32,659 nt of DNA from Candidatus Parcubacteria bacterium (GTDB lineage Bacteria > Patescibacteriota > Minisyncoccia > JACPXH01), in contig JACPXH010000006.1 in NCBI GenBank assembly GCA_016196625.1, positions 1 through 32,659 on the forward strand, in the 5' to 3' direction. Made by a program: the position numbers and the translations under genes. This document shows positions 1 to 8,883 of the stretch, piece after piece (within the stretch, counting starts at the first letter, position 1; every line of letters starts with the position of its first letter). A model generated the notes under the pieces. The model was not told the origin of the DNA. It saw only the letters and a list, made by a program, of their open reading frames with translations, and did not search any database.

Positions 1-394
1 GATGCGCGGCCTGAACGTATACCGACAGCCCGCGCACCGGACACGCCCTGAGGCCAGCTGCCATAACCGTCTTGTTCTGCACCGAGGACAGACCATTGAT
101 CCCATTGTGCCATAATCGGTGTCATTTTTGAGACTTTACCCAAGATAATTAAGAGGATCCTCGGCGATATCGGATTATCCGCGGAGGATTTCGAGCGGCT
201 CTAAAAAGCGGCTGACCATGAAAGTAAGTGTATTGCGTTTCCACTGCCCGGATTGTAAAATATAGAAGTGGACGGGCATCCGTGTCGGCACCGCGCGTCA
301 AGTTGTGGCCGCGGGCGCAAGGCGGCTTGCGGCAGGGTCGGCGCTGTTTGGGGCACAAGATTTTGCTGAAGCGTTGCGATTGCTCCGAGAAGAC

Positions 395-721
395 ATGGGA
401 TATCTGGGTTATTTACTTATTGCGCTTGCGCCCATCATGTGGGTTGGTTTTGCATTATGGCGGCACAGGGCTCGTCTTTTCCGGACAGCCCCGTCTTCCC
501 GCACCCCTTTTGGGTTTTTAGCGTGTGGTATGCTAGTGCTGTTTGTCTGGAGCTCCTTTTATACGGTTGGTTTGGCCTTAAGCTTCGTCTTTTCTAGTGG
601 CGCTTCTTTTACTGAGGGTTGGTTCGATAAGGGCGGTGTATTCCTGTTTATTTTTATCTTTCAAATGATCAGTGCGATTATACTCAAGGAGATTGTTTCT
701 AAAGCGTCTCGTGTGGATTGA
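395..721 (+). CDS. small multi-TM hypothetical membrane protein
   Basis: ORF 305..721; likely start ATG at 395 (MGYLGYLLIALAPIMWVGFALW...); several hydrophobic segments; no family recognised. Confidence 0.5.
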   Translation: MGYLGYLLIALAPIMWVGFALWRHRARLFRTAPSSRTPFGFLACGMLVLFVWSSFYTVGLALSFVFSSGASFTEGWFDKGGVFLFIFIFQMISAIILKEIVSKASRVD

Positions 722-727
722 ACCAAT

Positions 728-1594
728 ATGCCCGAAGAATCTCTTCACGACGACAAGGCAAAATTCCTCGAAGAGAAGGCGAATGAGATTCGTCAGGATT
801 TGATTTCGATGCTGGTCGAAGCCAAATCCGGGCATTCCGCCGGGCCTCTTGGCATGGCTGATATTTTTACAGCCATGTACTTTCACGTTTTGAACCACGA
901 CCCGAAGAATCCCGATTGGCCCGAGCGCGACCGGCTTGTGCTTTCCAACGGGCACATCTGTCCGATTCATTACGTTACGCTCGCTCACGCCGGCTACTTC
1001 CCCAAAGAAGAGCTTACGACGCTGCGCAAATTCGGCGCGCGCCTGCAAGGCCATCCTCACCGCGGTTCACTGCCCGGCATTGAAACGACCTCGGGTCCTC
1101 TTGGTTCCGGCACCTCGCAAGCCGCAGGTATGGCGTTGGCGGCGCGCATGGACAAAAAAACCGTTCGCATCTATTGTCTCACTTCTGATGCCGAGCATCA
1201 GGCGGGCAACACGTGGGAGGGCGTCATGTTTGCCGGCAAAAACAAGCTGCACAACCTGACCTCGATCATTGATCGCAACAACATCCAAATAAACGGCATG
1301 ACCGAAGACGTGATGCCGCTCGAACCCCTTAAAGCCAAATACGAAGCGTTCAATTGGCACGTCTTGGAAGTTGACGGGCACAACTTCCGACAAATCGTTG
1401 ACGCGGTTAACGAGGCCAAGGCTATTTACGAAAAACCCACTTGTATCATTGCGCACACGATTCCCGGCAAGGGGGTTTCCTTCATGGAGTTTGATTACAA
1501 ATGGCACGGCATCCCGCCCAAGCCCGAAGAAGCCGAGAGGGCATTGGTGGAGTTGCGCACACTCGGAGGGAGAATCAAGAGCGAGCACGAATAG
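728..1594 (+). CDS. transketolase, N-terminal (TPP-binding) subunit
   Basis: GHSAGPLGMADIFTAMYF, DRLVLSNGHICPIHY, GPLGSGTSQAAGMALAARM, SDAEHQAGNTWEG: typical split transketolase N-half. Confidence 0.93.
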   Translation: MPEESLHDDKAKFLEEKANEIRQDLISMLVEAKSGHSAGPLGMADIFTAMYFHVLNHDPKNPDWPERDRLVLSNGHICPIHYVTLAHAGYFPKEELTTLRKFGARLQGHPHRGSLPGIETTSGPLGSGTSQAAGMALAARMDKKTVRIYCLTSDAEHQAGNTWEGVMFAGKNKLHNLTSIIDRNNIQINGMTEDVMPLEPLKAKYEAFNWHVLEVDGHNFRQIVDAVNEAKAIYEKPTCIIAHTIPGKGVSFMEFDYKWHGIPPKPEEAERALVELRTLGGRIKSEHE

Positions 1595-1627
1595 CTTCGC
1601 AACCTAGACGGGAGTAAGTTCAACATC

Positions 1628-1870
1628 ATGCAGCGACACATTTTTCGCATGAAGCGTTTCCTGGCGGCCCAAGCGGCGTTGGTGATGGTTATGTTCCTCT
1701 TCGGATCAGCGTCAACCGTATGGCGATGGTGCCCGGTTCCCACTGCTGGCGATCTTAGTTGCTTTGGCCAGATGGCGGCTGGCTGACTGTTTCATCTGGC
1801 GTTCGTGGTGGCCGTAGTGTACCTCGCGGTGTTCGGCATTTATAAGCTGGCAGATTTGTTAAACGATTAG
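1628..1870 (+). other. possible small two-TM protein ORF interrupted by one in-frame UGA (1784-1786)
   Basis: Manual translation: MQRHIFRMKRFLAAQAALVMVMFLFGSASTVWRWCPVPTAGDLSCFGQMAAG-[UGA]-LFHLAFVVAVVYLAVFGIYKLADLLND-TAG; same frame before and after the UGA, next gene begins at 1872. Confidence 0.4.
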
Positions 1871-1871
1871 T

Positions 1872-2477
1872 ATGCGTTCAGGCGCCTTGGACGCCAAAGA
1901 GCAGCCGGGAGAATTCTGGGGGCGCAAGGCCCTGCACATTCTTGCCTTTGCGGTCCTAGGGGCCTTCTGGTGGGTGGAAGCTAACTATTCGAGACCGGTT
2001 GCGCTCGTGGGGATGGTGGCGGTGGTCCTGGCGTTGCTCGGCTATGAGTTTGCGCGTATGGAGCTCGGCCTTCGCGTACCGTTCCGGCAGGTGCTGCGGG
2101 TCAAAGAACAGCGCACCCTCGCTGCCTCGGTGCATCTGTTTTTGGGCATGACGGTTGCGCTCGCAGTCTTTGATCCCCGCGTGGCCAACGCCGCAATTCT
2201 CATGACGATTTTCGGCGATTCTGTCTCCGCCATGATGAGCTACAACCACGAGGGTTTTCGCGTGCCCGAGCGCCCCGAGAAAAATTGGGAAGCGGCGCTG
2301 GCAGAGTTTACGGTTGATTTGTTTATCGGGTTGCTGTTTCTGCCGGTTTTCTGGCTGGCGCCGCTCATGGCTGCAGCCGCCACCATGGTCGAGATGTCCA
2401 CGCGCTACCTCGACGATAACCTCACGATTCCGGTCGTAGCCGGACTCGTGGGGCAGGCGGGGATGATGTTTCTCTAA
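1872..2477 (+). CDS. dolichol kinase / CTP-dependent phosphatidate cytidylyltransferase-like membrane protein
   Basis: FWGRKALHILAFAVLGAFWW, LTIFGDSVSAMM, KNWEAALAEFTVDLFIG, EMSTRYLDDNLTIPVVAGL: DGK1/SEC59-like pattern. Confidence 0.75.
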   Translation: MRSGALDAKEQPGEFWGRKALHILAFAVLGAFWWVEANYSRPVALVGMVAVVLALLGYEFARMELGLRVPFRQVLRVKEQRTLAASVHLFLGMTVALAVFDPRVANAAILMTIFGDSVSAMMSYNHEGFRVPERPEKNWEAALAEFTVDLFIGLLFLPVFWLAPLMAAAATMVEMSTRYLDDNLTIPVVAGLVGQAGMMFL

Positions 2478-2547
2478 AATTTTCAATTTGCAATTATCAA
2501 TTTTCAAAACCCTGAACATTAAGTCATTGATTGATAATTGAAAATTT
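2478..2547. repeat. AT-rich inverted repeat built from CAATTATCAATTTTCAA-type units
   Basis: AATTTTCAATTTGCAATTATCAATTTTCAA ... TTGATTGATAATTGAAAATT; arms complementary. Confidence 0.7.
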
Positions 2548-2555
2548 GTCGTATC

Positions 2556-3551
2556 ATGCTCAATCCCAAAGTGAAACTAGTTCCCAACGTACTCGACTCC
2601 CAAAAGGTTGAGCACAAGCCCATCCGCGACGGTTATGGGGACGGGTTGCTTTTGGCGGGCGAGGCGAATCCAAACGTGGTCGCACTCTGCGCCGATCTTT
2701 CGGAGTCAACACGCACGCAGCCCTTCCAGAAAAAGTTTCCGGAGCGGTATGTGGAGTTGGGTGTGGCCGAGCAGAACCTGGCTACGGTGGCCTCCGGCAT
2801 GGCCGCGATGGGCAAAATTCCGTACATTTCGTCTTATGCCATGTTTTCTCCGGGTCGCAACTGGGAGCAGATCCGGACCACGATTGCCTACAACGGCCAG
2901 CACGTTGTTATTGCGGGGGCCCATGCCGGCATTTCTGTGGGGCCAGATGGAGCCACCCATCAGGCCGTAGAAGACCTCGCCATTATGCGGGTGATGCCAA
3001 CTCTGACTGTGATGGCTCCGTGCGATGCGATTGAAGCGAAAAAAGCCACCTTGGCCGCACTGTCCCTGTCCGGGCCGGTCTACATCCGTTTTGCGCGAGA
3101 GAAAACAGCAGTTGTGACGACCGAAGCGACGCCGTTTCAAGTAGGCCGGGCGGAAATGTTCCGCGAGGGCAGCGACGTTGCTATCATTGCGTGTGGCCCG
3201 CTCGTGTACAACGCACTGGTTGCCGCCGAGGAACTTTCCACAGAGGGCATCGAGGTTACTATCATCAACAGCCACACGGTCAAACCCCTCGATGTCGAGA
3301 TGGTCGTGCAGGCTGCCAAGGCGTGCGGTGCGGTGGTCACGGTCGAAGAGCATCAGATTAACGGCGGCTTGGGCTCGGCAGTGTGTGAGACACTGGCTGA
3401 ACAGCACCCGGTGCCGGTCGAACGCATTGGAGTTCGCGATCGCTTCGGAGAGTCAGGGGACCCAAACGAGCTCGTCGAGCACTTCGGCATGGGAGCCCAG
3501 AGCATCAAGGAGGCGGTTCGCCGGGCGCTGGGTCGAAAATCGCCCCGCTAG
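2556..3551 (+). CDS. transketolase, C-terminal subunit
   Basis: GLLLAGEANPNVVALCADLSEST, ERYVELGVAEQNLATVASGMAAMG, VVIAGAHAGISVGPDGATHQAVEDLAIMR. Confidence 0.93.
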   Translation: MLNPKVKLVPNVLDSQKVEHKPIRDGYGDGLLLAGEANPNVVALCADLSESTRTQPFQKKFPERYVELGVAEQNLATVASGMAAMGKIPYISSYAMFSPGRNWEQIRTTIAYNGQHVVIAGAHAGISVGPDGATHQAVEDLAIMRVMPTLTVMAPCDAIEAKKATLAALSLSGPVYIRFAREKTAVVTTEATPFQVGRAEMFREGSDVAIIACGPLVYNALVAAEELSTEGIEVTIINSHTVKPLDVEMVVQAAKACGAVVTVEEHQINGGLGSAVCETLAEQHPVPVERIGVRDRFGESGDPNELVEHFGMGAQSIKEAVRRALGRKSPR

Positions 3552-3580
3552 ATCAGTTGAGGAGTTAACCTATCAACTCC

Positions 3581-4567
3581 ATGGATGTTGTTACCATCGG
3601 TACCGCCACTCGAGACGTTTTCCTTAAGTCCGAGGCATTCAAGGTGATCTCGGACCCCCATTCGGTGACGGGGCAGTCCGAGTGTTTTGCTTTGGGTTCA
3701 AAAATTGATATTGAGGAAATTGTCTTTGATACGGGCGGCGGGGCCACGAATGCTGCGGTTACCTTTGCCCGTCAAGGTTTGAGCACGGCGTGCTTGACCC
3801 GCGTGGGCGCTGACGATAACGGGGCGACTGCCTTGGGCAACCTCGCGCTCGAGGGCGTGGAGATTCAGCACACCCAGCGCGACGAGCGGGCGCTCACCGG
3901 TTATTCGATGCTTCTGGTCACCCCTGCCGGGGAGCGGACTGTTTTGGTCTATCGGGGCGCGAGCGAAGGATTTGACCCGGAAGAGGTGCCGTGGGACAAA
4001 ATTGACACCAAGTGGTTTTACGTCTCGTCCTTGTCCGGCAACCGCGCGGTGCTCGAAGTGCTGGTGGATCGAGCGCAGCGCACCCAAGCGAAAATTGCCT
4101 TCAACCCCGGCAAGAAAGACCTGCAGCTCGGCTATGAGGTTCTCGCGCCATATCTCAAGTCAATCAATGTGCTCTTGCTCAACCGCGAGGAGGGAGCATA
4201 TTTCACCGGCATTTCGTTTGAAAATGAAGCGGCCATCTTCCAAAAGCTCGATGCGTGGATCGATGGGTACGCGGTTATGACTGACGGCCGGCGCGGCTCG
4301 GTGGTCTCTGACGGTAAAACGCTGTGGCGGGCGGGGATCTATCCGGAGCATGCCCTCGTAGATCGGACCGGCGCAGGCGATGCGTTCGGCTCCGGTTTTG
4401 TGGCCGCACTTGCCAAGGGCGGCGACATTCCCACCGCACTCCGGCTTGCTTCAGCCAATGCGACGTCGGTCGTTGAGTACATGGGCGCGAAACGCGGCAT
4501 CCTGACCGCCCGCGAGTTCTCCGACCCTCGCTGGGCAAGTCTCGATGCCCGCACCGAGACGCTCTGA
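3581..4567 (+). CDS. PfkB-family carbohydrate kinase
   Basis: DTGGGATNAAVTFARQG and C-terminal DRTGAGDAFGSGFVAAL signature of the ribokinase/PfkB family. Confidence 0.92.
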   Translation: MDVVTIGTATRDVFLKSEAFKVISDPHSVTGQSECFALGSKIDIEEIVFDTGGGATNAAVTFARQGLSTACLTRVGADDNGATALGNLALEGVEIQHTQRDERALTGYSMLLVTPAGERTVLVYRGASEGFDPEEVPWDKIDTKWFYVSSLSGNRAVLEVLVDRAQRTQAKIAFNPGKKDLQLGYEVLAPYLKSINVLLLNREEGAYFTGISFENEAAIFQKLDAWIDGYAVMTDGRRGSVVSDGKTLWRAGIYPEHALVDRTGAGDAFGSGFVAALAKGGDIPTALRLASANATSVVEYMGAKRGILTAREFSDPRWASLDARTETL

Positions 4568-4573
4568 AACACA

Positions 4574-5848
4574 ATGGTAGATACTCACGCCGACCCGCTC
4601 ACGCACATCGCCCGCATCCTGCGCACGGACCAGGATGTGCTCCGTGAGATCGTGGATAAAATGGATGCGGTTACTGGCAAGCGCGGCGTGATTGAAGCTA
4701 TCGTCGAGGAAAATCACGCCAAGATTGAAGACCGCCTCGCCAAGCTCGGCGTTACGCGGGCTGATTCGGCTCAAGAGGTCTATCAGGCGCTCATCGGCAA
4801 AATCCGCGAGCACGACGCCAAAATTCAAGTGTTGCTGCATCAGCCAGCACAAATTACGCCGCACGGTTCGGCTTCGCTTATCAACTTTGCGATCGAGCTT
4901 TCGCAGGTCTCGCCGGGATTTTTTCTCAAGGAAGAGCGGGCTGTTTTTTATCTGCAGCAGAACCCGCCCCAACGCATCATCTCGGCCCTCGGCTATGCGG
5001 ACGTCGGTGAGCTCCTCGCGCATGAAAACATCTGGGAGGTCTATAGTGCCCTTCGGTTTGTGGAAGACAAAGAGTGGCTTAACAATGTGTTCTTTGCGGT
5101 TTATAAAGATTTGACGCCCGCTGAATTTGAGGAGCGTAAGATGACGGTTCGGGTGCTTGATGCAAAGTGGTTAAGGGTTGCCGAGAAGTTCGTCAAGAAA
5201 AAGCACCATAACGTCTCGCACTTAAAAGAGCTCGGCGTCATTTTCGTTCTGCCCCTTTTCATGAACGTGCCGGGTGAGACTACACGGTTGCTCACGCTCG
5301 TGCTCCATTACCTAAACGAGATTACTTTTTATTGCCGGCTCTTCCGGCGCTACGCCGAGGAGCCGGCGACCTTTGCGCCGCAATTCATCTCCGCCTTGCG
5401 CGGCGATGTGCTTGATGCGCGTCTGCCTGATCACGAGGCCATCAATTGGATGGTCGTGCAGCGGTATTTGGCCAAAGACGACGAATACGACTGGCGGCTG
5501 TTTGAGCCGCACGTGAATCCCGAAGCCATCCATTGGCAGAAGGCCGAAGCCAACTTGGTTGAACTTTCGCACCGCTTCCCCGAACTCGATGTGGATTTTT
5601 GGGATGGGCTCGGATATGTGGGCGATTACTTCAAGTCCGAGGTGGGCACCGAGATTTTGGCTTCTTTTAACGTGATTGACACCGTGATGTCGCTTGTCCA
5701 AGAGCGAGCGTTTACGAAGTTTCTCTACCACCATCAGGAAGCGCTCTGGAACCGAATTTTTGCGGGTTATGTGGGGCAAGAGCAGATGGAAGATCTGATT
5801 GTGGAGAACTTTACGAGAGGGTATATCAGCGTTCAAAAATCCAAATGA
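4574..5848 (+). CDS. hypothetical protein, 424 aa, no recognised family
   Basis: Long ORF with coding-like composition, tightly spaced after the pfkB-like gene. Confidence 0.75.
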   Translation: MVDTHADPLTHIARILRTDQDVLREIVDKMDAVTGKRGVIEAIVEENHAKIEDRLAKLGVTRADSAQEVYQALIGKIREHDAKIQVLLHQPAQITPHGSASLINFAIELSQVSPGFFLKEERAVFYLQQNPPQRIISALGYADVGELLAHENIWEVYSALRFVEDKEWLNNVFFAVYKDLTPAEFEERKMTVRVLDAKWLRVAEKFVKKKHHNVSHLKELGVIFVLPLFMNVPGETTRLLTLVLHYLNEITFYCRLFRRYAEEPATFAPQFISALRGDVLDARLPDHEAINWMVVQRYLAKDDEYDWRLFEPHVNPEAIHWQKAEANLVELSHRFPELDVDFWDGLGYVGDYFKSEVGTEILASFNVIDTVMSLVQERAFTKFLYHHQEALWNRIFAGYVGQEQMEDLIVENFTRGYISVQKSK

Positions 5849-5962
5849 TAAAATCCAAATTTCAAATAAAACCCAAAGCTCAAAATCCAAAACGTGTTTT
5901 GACATTTGAATTTTGGATTTGATTTGCCATTTGGGCTTTGGCATTTGTCATTCAAAGAAAGT
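5838..5962. repeat. low-complexity imperfect inverted repeat of CCAAATxxxAAATCC / TTTGG-type units
   Basis: TCCAAATGATAAAATCCAAATTTCAAATAAAACCCAAAGCTCAAAATCCAAAACG...TTTTGACATTTGAATTTTGGATTTGATTTGCCATTTGGGCTTTGG. Confidence 0.75.
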
Positions 5963-5977
5963 TTGTTGGGCTGTGCC

Positions 5978-6850
5978 ATGACCATTTTTTCTTCCGTTGA
6001 GGTGCTTAAACGGGCTCGACTCGGCCGCTATGCCGTCGGCCAATTCAACGTCTCTGACAACGAGCAGTTGCGTGCCGTGGTTGAAGCTGCGGTCAAGCTC
6101 AAAAGTCCGGTTATACTTGGCACCTCCGAAGGAGAGCGGAAGTTTTGGGGGTTGAAACAGGTGACGGCGCTGGTCGCGGCGTGGCGGGAGCAAACGGGGC
6201 TGCCCATCATTTTGAACGCCGATCACTCCAAGTCGTTTGGGGCCGCTAAAGAGGCTTGCGACGCGGGCTACGATGCGATTCATATTGATGCCTCGGAGAA
6301 GCTTTTCGAAGAAAATCTGCGCATCACCAAGCAGATCGTTGAATACGTAAAGTCAAAAAATCCTGATATCCTCGTGGAAGGGGAGTTGGGGTATCTCCCC
6401 GGCAGCTCCGCGCTCCTCAAAGAGGCGGTTGAAATCAAGCCCGGATACCTCACCGATCCTTCTGCCGCAGCGCAGTTTTCGAAGGAAACCGGCATTGATA
6501 CGCTGGCGGTTTCAATTGGCAATTTTCACGGCATTACCGTTGCCGAGGAAGCTTCCGAGCACCTCGACCTTGATCGCCTTGTAGAAATCCGTAAGGCGAC
6601 AAGTGCCATGCTCGTGCTTCACGGCGGGTCGGGCATCGCGGCTCGCGAGGTGCGATCCGCGATCGCTCGGGGTATTGTGAAAGTGAACATTAATACCGAA
6701 CTGCGCGTGGCCTACGTGGGCACGCTTGAAAAAACCCTCGCCGAGTCTGACGAGACGACTCCGTATAAGATTTGGCCAGAGGCGATTGAAGCGGTGGCCA
6801 AAGTGGTGGAAGAAAAGTTGCACCTTTTTGGCAGCGTTGAGAAAGCGTAG
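5978..6850 (+). CDS. fba: class II fructose-bisphosphate aldolase
   Basis: YAVGQFNVSDNEQLRAVVEAA, ILNADHSKSF, DAIHIDAS, VEGELGYLPG, LVLHGGSGIAAREVRSAIARGIVKVNINTELR. Confidence 0.9.
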   Translation: MTIFSSVEVLKRARLGRYAVGQFNVSDNEQLRAVVEAAVKLKSPVILGTSEGERKFWGLKQVTALVAAWREQTGLPIILNADHSKSFGAAKEACDAGYDAIHIDASEKLFEENLRITKQIVEYVKSKNPDILVEGELGYLPGSSALLKEAVEIKPGYLTDPSAAAQFSKETGIDTLAVSIGNFHGITVAEEASEHLDLDRLVEIRKATSAMLVLHGGSGIAAREVRSAIARGIVKVNINTELRVAYVGTLEKTLAESDETTPYKIWPEAIEAVAKVVEEKLHLFGSVEKA

Positions 6851-6880
6851 TATAATTAAGTTACTATATTTAATAACCCT

Positions 6881-7405
6881 ATGGATATACAGCCACCAAC
6901 GTCTTTTCAGCAACCGTCAGCGTCTGCACCGAACGAGGGCAGTCAGACGCGGTTTGGTTCTCGGAGCGTCGCGCCGTGGATGGCGCTCGCTCTCGTTGTC
7001 GGTGTCTTCACGGGGGTGACGACCGACTCGTGGTCAAAAACGTGGCAGGAGGTGGATTCGTACCACGCGACCGCATCCGTGCCCGCGAGCCGGGCAAAGT
7101 TGGCGTCAATTCAAGCAGCTGTATCAGAGAACGACATTCTTGATCCGTCTCCTCAGTATGGGTTCGGGCATCGGTTAGTTTGTCGGGAGTTGCTTGTTCG
7201 GTTTCGGACTGATGCAATGGGTTCAGTTTTGGGGATCGTGCGGCGGCACAATGCCGAGATTGCTGATCCTGTGCTGCCCGGACCTCGCGGCTGGTTGGTG
7301 TCGGTGGGCGGAGCATGCACGCACGGGGCCTTGCAAGCTGCGATTAGTGATTTCGCCGCTGATCCAGACGTGGTTTCAGTCGGGCCGCATTACATCGGTA
7401 TTTAG
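6881..7405 (+). CDS. membrane-anchored hypothetical protein with subtilase-propeptide-like C-terminus
   Basis: N-terminal TM then ELLVRFRTDAMGSVLGIVRRHNAEI...LQAAISDFAADPDVVSVGPHY, resembling I9/fervidolysin-N-type propeptides. Confidence 0.5.
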   Translation: MDIQPPTSFQQPSASAPNEGSQTRFGSRSVAPWMALALVVGVFTGVTTDSWSKTWQEVDSYHATASVPASRAKLASIQAAVSENDILDPSPQYGFGHRLVCRELLVRFRTDAMGSVLGIVRRHNAEIADPVLPGPRGWLVSVGGACTHGALQAAISDFAADPDVVSVGPHYIGI

Positions 7406-7440
7406 CATGGATGTGATGTTGGGCGAGTGGCCACCCCGAA

Positions 7441-7476
7441 TCCGTTTTCTAATGTATTAATACATTAGAAAACGGA
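7441..7476. repeat. perfect 36-bp palindrome, zero spacer
   Basis: TCCGTTTTCTAATGTATT|AATACATTAGAAAACGGA. Confidence 0.97.
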
Positions 7477-7519
7477 CAGCTGTTCGTTGTCTTCAAATAT
7501 CGTTCTACTGCGATAGCGT

Positions 7520-8563
7520 ATGGTCGAATCGGAATCGGGTTCCGGCAGCCAGCAACCAACCCCGCCGTCCTCTTCTGCGAGCGGCGGAACAGTTACGCCA
7601 GCCGGTCAGAAAAAGGTTCAACTGTTTAACTCTGACAAGTGGGTTGAGTCTGGCCGTCTGATGCCGTGGGTGGTGCTGGCTGCGGTTATAGCAACGTTCA
7701 CCTGGATCGTCTCGGACGCATGGTCAAGAACGTGGCAGGAGGTGGAGGTGGATCAAGCACCCCTTGTCAGATTATCCCGGCAGGCGAATGCAATTCCCTC
7801 CGGTTGGAAGATCTATCGCGTGGTGGTAGATGGAGAAACCATGCCCCTGCCGTTTACTTTCGCGTATCCGCCGATACTTGGTGAAGTACGATCAAAGTCA
7901 GGTATCGGACTCCCCCTACCCGCTTCCCAGAGCTACGCTGCATCACTAGAGATTTTGGGCGTACCAGATCAGCCGGAGATTCCCTTTATACCAACAGTCT
8001 ACCTTACGAGGGACGCCATCATAGCGCCGTATCTCGGGCCGATTCACGGGGCCCACGAGGCCTTCATTGATGATGACGGGGACTACGGCGGGCAGAAGAA
8101 AGAACAGCGCGTATACGAGAGCGTTCTTGCACACCTTGCAGGCGTAACAGCCCAGAATTTCTGTGAAGAACTCGGGAGTGGTCCCTTGAACCATGGGGGC
8201 CATCTCGTTCTCCCCGACCATCTCAAACGCCGCGTTATTGAGCTTGAACAGACCAATGACTTCCGTGGGCTGTATGGTTTCTCGCAGCGAGTCGTTTCGT
8301 GTGAGGTCGAGGGGAATATCGCTTCCTTTATTGTTGCAATACAAATGCCAGCTCGCTGGACGCCGAATGCCGATATAGTTGAGGTGCGTAGTGTGGGCGC
8401 TGTGAAGTTCATGGATGGTACAAGTGAGTTCTCATCGTTCGCGGTAGTCAGCCTCGTTCGTTTCGGCGAAGAGTACGCCGCACAGTATTCAGAGGGAGAA
8501 GTTCTGCGTATTATAAGATTGATGGTGCGATCCTTTCGATTTACGGATGATGGCGTTAGGTAA
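7520..8563 (+). CDS. membrane-anchored hypothetical protein sharing an N-terminal TM module with the 6881..7405 product
   Basis: MPWVVLAAVIATFTWIVSDAWSRTWQEVEVD vs APWMALALVVGVFTGVTTDSWSKTWQEVDSY. Confidence 0.75.
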   Translation: MVESESGSGSQQPTPPSSSASGGTVTPAGQKKVQLFNSDKWVESGRLMPWVVLAAVIATFTWIVSDAWSRTWQEVEVDQAPLVRLSRQANAIPSGWKIYRVVVDGETMPLPFTFAYPPILGEVRSKSGIGLPLPASQSYAASLEILGVPDQPEIPFIPTVYLTRDAIIAPYLGPIHGAHEAFIDDDGDYGGQKKEQRVYESVLAHLAGVTAQNFCEELGSGPLNHGGHLVLPDHLKRRVIELEQTNDFRGLYGFSQRVVSCEVEGNIASFIVAIQMPARWTPNADIVEVRSVGAVKFMDGTSEFSSFAVVSLVRFGEEYAAQYSEGEVLRIIRLMVRSFRFTDDGVR

Positions 8564-8581
8564 ACAGGTGGCTATATTACG

Positions 8582-8686
8582 ATGCCCAAAATATTTGTAA
8601 CCCATAACATCCCCACTACCGATACTGCGCGGGTTGCGAGGTTGTATATTCGAACAGCGCGTGATACCATGATAGTGGAACCATGA
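8582..8686 (+). CDS. possible 34-aa ORF coupled (ATGA overlap) to the antitoxin-like gene
   Basis: MPKIFVTHNIPTTDTARVARLYIRTARDTMIVEP; stop TGA overlaps ATG at 8683. Confidence 0.35.
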   Translation: MPKIFVTHNIPTTDTARVARLYIRTARDTMIVEP

Positions 8687-8883
8687 GAACGGCTACCATC
8701 ACGAAAGGAGAATACACGAAGCTCGTCGCCGCAAAGAGGAAACTCGCGGCGCTTTTCAAAGTACCCTCGGGGATAACGAAGAAAGCGGGGTTTTTCGACG
8801 GCGCTTTCGGGGTCCTCAAGGGCAGGTTCGGCGGGGTGTCATCGAAAGCGTACGTGGCCAAGACGAGAAAGGCATGGAGGTGA
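8683..8883 (+). CDS. putative antitoxin partner of the PIN-domain protein
   Basis: Small basic 66-aa ORF overlapping the start of the downstream PIN gene. Confidence 0.6.
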   Translation: MRTATITKGEYTKLVAAKRKLAALFKVPSGITKKAGFFDGAFGVLKGRFGGVSSKAYVAKTRKAWR

